Assembly (NCBI GenBank): GCA_944323245.1
Contig: CALURT010000001.1
Span: forward strand, 62,001-126,000
Direction of reading: 5' to 3'
DNA from: an uncultured Bacteroidales bacterium
GTDB taxonomy: Bacteria; Bacteroidota; Bacteroidia; Bacteroidales; UBA932
Length of the DNA: 64,000 bases
The position numbers were made by a program, and so were the translations under genes. Below the pieces are notes generated by a model, which was not told the DNA's origin, did not search any database, and worked only from the letters and a program-made list of their open reading frames with translations. Positions 62,165-64,000 of this stretch are shown piece after piece (position 1 is the first letter of the stretch; the number at the start of each line of letters is the position of its first letter).

Positions 62165-63943
62165 ATGAAAGACTTTTTGAAGATGACAGGCGCCGCCATA
62201 GTCGGCTTCCTGATTGTAAGCGTGATTTCCTGGATTTTCATTTTCGCCATCATCGGATCTCTCGCCTCTTTGGGACAGCAACAGCCTGTAATGCCGAGAA
62301 GCGCAGTCCTCAGAATCGACTTGAGCACAGTAAGCCTCGGGGAACAGACCCGTGAGATAGATCCGCTTTCGGCAATTCAGGGCAACACTGCGGCCTGCAT
62401 CGGTATTTTGGATGCCATCCGGGCAATTGAAGCAGCTGCCGCAGATCCTGCCATTCAGTACATCTATCTCAAACCCGATATGGTGACGGGCGGAATGGCC
62501 GAAATCGAGGAGCTCAGAAAGGCCCTTACGGAATTCCGCATGTCCGGCAAGCCCGTGATTTCATATATCGAAAACCCTACGAATGCCGGCTACTATCTTG
62601 CTTCGGCATCCGACAAGGTGTACATGACCCCTCATGCTGGCGGTGTCAACATGCTGACAGGGCTTTCGAGCCAGATGATTTTCCTGAAAGACATCCTCGA
62701 CAAATTGGGAGTGAATGTCCAGCTTATCAGACACGGCAAATACAAATCCGCTGGAGAAATGTTCATCAGGAACTCTCCGAGCGAGGAGAATCTTACCCAG
62801 AACAGGGAACTTGTGGAATCCATCTGGAATTCATGGAGCGAAGAAATAGCGGCAGGCAGGAATATCACTGTCGGGGAATTCAACGATGCAGTCGACAATT
62901 TAGAACTCAATTTCCCTCAGGACTATGTGGACTGCGGACTTGTGGATGAGCTTCTCACACAGGACGAACTCAAGAACAAGCTCGCAAGCTACTCCGGAGT
63001 GACGGATTTCAGCGACGTGTCACAGATCGGAATATCTGATTACGCCCTCCTCAAGGTGGTTCCCAACTATAAGGCAAGCAAGAAGGTCGCCGTCATCTAC
63101 GCAGAAGGCGACATCGTCGACGGTTCAGGCAATAACGGAGTGGCCGCTGACAGGTTTGCCTCCATAATCTCCGACGTAAGACAGGACGAAAGCGTCAAGG
63201 CAGTAGTCTTCAGGGTCAATTCTCCGGGAGGAAGCGCTCTCGCCGCTGAAAAAATAAGGGACGAAATCTCTCTTCTCGCAGCCGAAAAACCGGTAGTGGC
63301 ATCATTCGGAGACTATGCCGCATCGGGAGGATACTGGATTTCCGCAGGATGCGAACGCATCTTTACCAACAGGAGTACGCTTACCGGCTCAATCGGAGTA
63401 TTCAGCATGATTCCTGACTTCAGCGGGACATTGGACAAGATAGCCAACGTGAACATCACATCCGTCAACTCAAGCGACCATGCCGACATGTATTCTGGAT
63501 TCAGACCTCTGTCGGACAATGAAATCCGTTACATGCAGGCCTCCGTTGAAAACATATACGACAGATTTACCGGCATAGTCTCCGAAGGCAGGAGCATCAC
63601 CAAGGAATATGTCGACTCCATCGCACAGGGCCGTGTGTGGTCCGGTGCGGATGCCGCCGGACTTGGCCTTGCCGATACCGAGGGGTCGATAATGGACGCA
63701 CTCAGATATGCGGTGAGCTACACTGACGAATCCGGCATTGCAGACCTGTCCCAGTGGCAGATTGTAGAATATCCGAAGCCTCTTACCACATTGGAAACCA
63801 TCATGCAGGCATTCGAAAGCAGCTCCGTTTCAGTTTTCGGGGATACGCCTTTCAGCGAAGTGGAGAAGACTTTCAGGCATTTGGATATGGAAAGACAGGG
63901 CACTGTATATGCAAGAATGCCTTATGAATTGATAATCAGATAA
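62165..63943 (+). CDS. sppA: Signal peptide peptidase SppA, 67K type
   Basis: 592 aa from ATG 62165 (the frame continues to a TTG at 62159). N-terminal membrane segment (GAAIVGFLIVSVISWIFIFA), then two ClpP-like halves. The general base Lys is in GKYKSAGEMF of the first half, and the nucleophile Ser in DYAASGGYWISAG of the second, as in SppA-67K. It cuts remnant signal peptides in the inner membrane, active site towards the periplasm. Confidence 0.95.
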   Translation: MKDFLKMTGAAIVGFLIVSVISWIFIFAIIGSLASLGQQQPVMPRSAVLRIDLSTVSLGEQTREIDPLSAIQGNTAACIGILDAIRAIEAAAADPAIQYIYLKPDMVTGGMAEIEELRKALTEFRMSGKPVISYIENPTNAGYYLASASDKVYMTPHAGGVNMLTGLSSQMIFLKDILDKLGVNVQLIRHGKYKSAGEMFIRNSPSEENLTQNRELVESIWNSWSEEIAAGRNITVGEFNDAVDNLELNFPQDYVDCGLVDELLTQDELKNKLASYSGVTDFSDVSQIGISDYALLKVVPNYKASKKVAVIYAEGDIVDGSGNNGVAADRFASIISDVRQDESVKAVVFRVNSPGGSALAAEKIRDEISLLAAEKPVVASFGDYAASGGYWISAGCERIFTNRSTLTGSIGVFSMIPDFSGTLDKIANVNITSVNSSDHADMYSGFRPLSDNEIRYMQASVENIYDRFTGIVSEGRSITKEYVDSIAQGRVWSGADAAGLGLADTEGSIMDALRYAVSYTDESGIADLSQWQIVEYPKPLTTLETIMQAFESSSVSVFGDTPFSEVEKTFRHLDMERQGTVYARMPYELIIR

Positions 63944-63952
63944 GCACGGATT

Positions 63953-64000
63953 TTACAGAACTGTTATTCTAAGGACTTCCAATGTCCCGTCTGTGACCTT
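63953..64000 (-). CDS. 3' end of a gene running off the window edge
   Basis: Minus-strand frame with 15 codons (KVTDGTLEVLRITVL) and TAA at 63953-63955, convergent with sppA and 10 bp from it. Spacing and protein-like sequence suggest a real gene end; nothing about its function can be said. Confidence 0.35.
   Translation of the reverse strand, partial: KVTDGTLEVLRITVL

Noticed and set aside
1..64000. CRISPR arrays, rRNA genes, complete insertion sequences, prophage
   Set aside because: I looked for regularly spaced repeats, transposase or integrase motifs and rRNA segments and saw none. The short tandem repeats found have two or three adjacent units without spacers.

Overview
The window looks like chromosome of a Bacteroidales bacterium with near-balanced GC. 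The evidence is the promoter style (TTTG or TTG, about 19-21 bp, then TAnnTTTG), weak ribosome binding sites, Bacteroidetes-typical families (DUF4290, DUF3822, DUF4861, FISUMP lipoproteins, plug-poor outer-membrane barrels), and gene sets such as DUF4290-ftsK-lolA and DUF3822-rsmD. The genus cannot be fixed from the sequence alone; an uncultured gut lineage is my guess. Most genes are intact and tightly packed. There is one tRNA, no rRNA, no CRISPR array and no complete insertion sequence.

Positions 1-6810 (minus strand) hold a thiamine operon behind a TPP riboswitch and its terminator: a SAM methyltransferase, tenA, thiD, a HAD phosphatase, a hotdog thioesterase, thiS, a TenI-like gene, thiE, thiG and the start of thiH. 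A 203-bp MITE-like element of stacked hairpins has inserted exactly at the methyltransferase/tenA junction. An 11-bp target duplication gave each gene its own copy of the former ATGA overlap. A second copy, inverted, with an 8-bp duplication, lies at 19996-20226.

6820-18918: prfA with a GNAT-like gene, tcdA-mazG, an acetyl-CoA hydrolase/CoA-transferase, a SEL1-repeat protein with a DnaJ-like zinc tail, DUF4861, rsmD, DUF3822, an nrnA-like phosphoesterase and a lipoprotein. 18919-20560 is a graveyard of gene fragments (RhuM-like, surface-protein repeat, others) plus the second MITE copy.

20665-33596: an FKBP-type lipoprotein, a MATE exporter, a cytidylate-kinase-like protein, a serine beta-lactamase-like hydrolase, the fermentative set ackA-ptb-buk, a minimal ComEC, ApbE, a FISUMP lipoprotein, LemA and two TPM-domain proteins. 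33608-37310: an outer-membrane barrel gene with a tiny exported CarboxypepD-like protein upstream, then 500 bp of non-coding repeats. 37311-47234: lolA-like, ftsK, DUF4290 and an AddAB-type helicase-nuclease pair.

47388-57739: rubrerythrin, mannose-6-phosphate isomerase, an S4-domain protein, a type II restriction-modification pair abutting tRNA-fMet, a TolC-MacA-MacB efflux operon and hisS. 57740-64000: a small hydrophobic ORF, a fused NfnAB-like oxidoreductase, a plug-less barrel protein and sppA, the last two sharing a promoter region built on an 18-bp inverted repeat.

Functionally, the CoA-transferase, ptb-buk-ackA and the NfnAB-like fusion suggest acid-producing anaerobic fermentation (acetate, and butyrate or branched acids). 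Rubrerythrin fits an anaerobe defending against peroxide.
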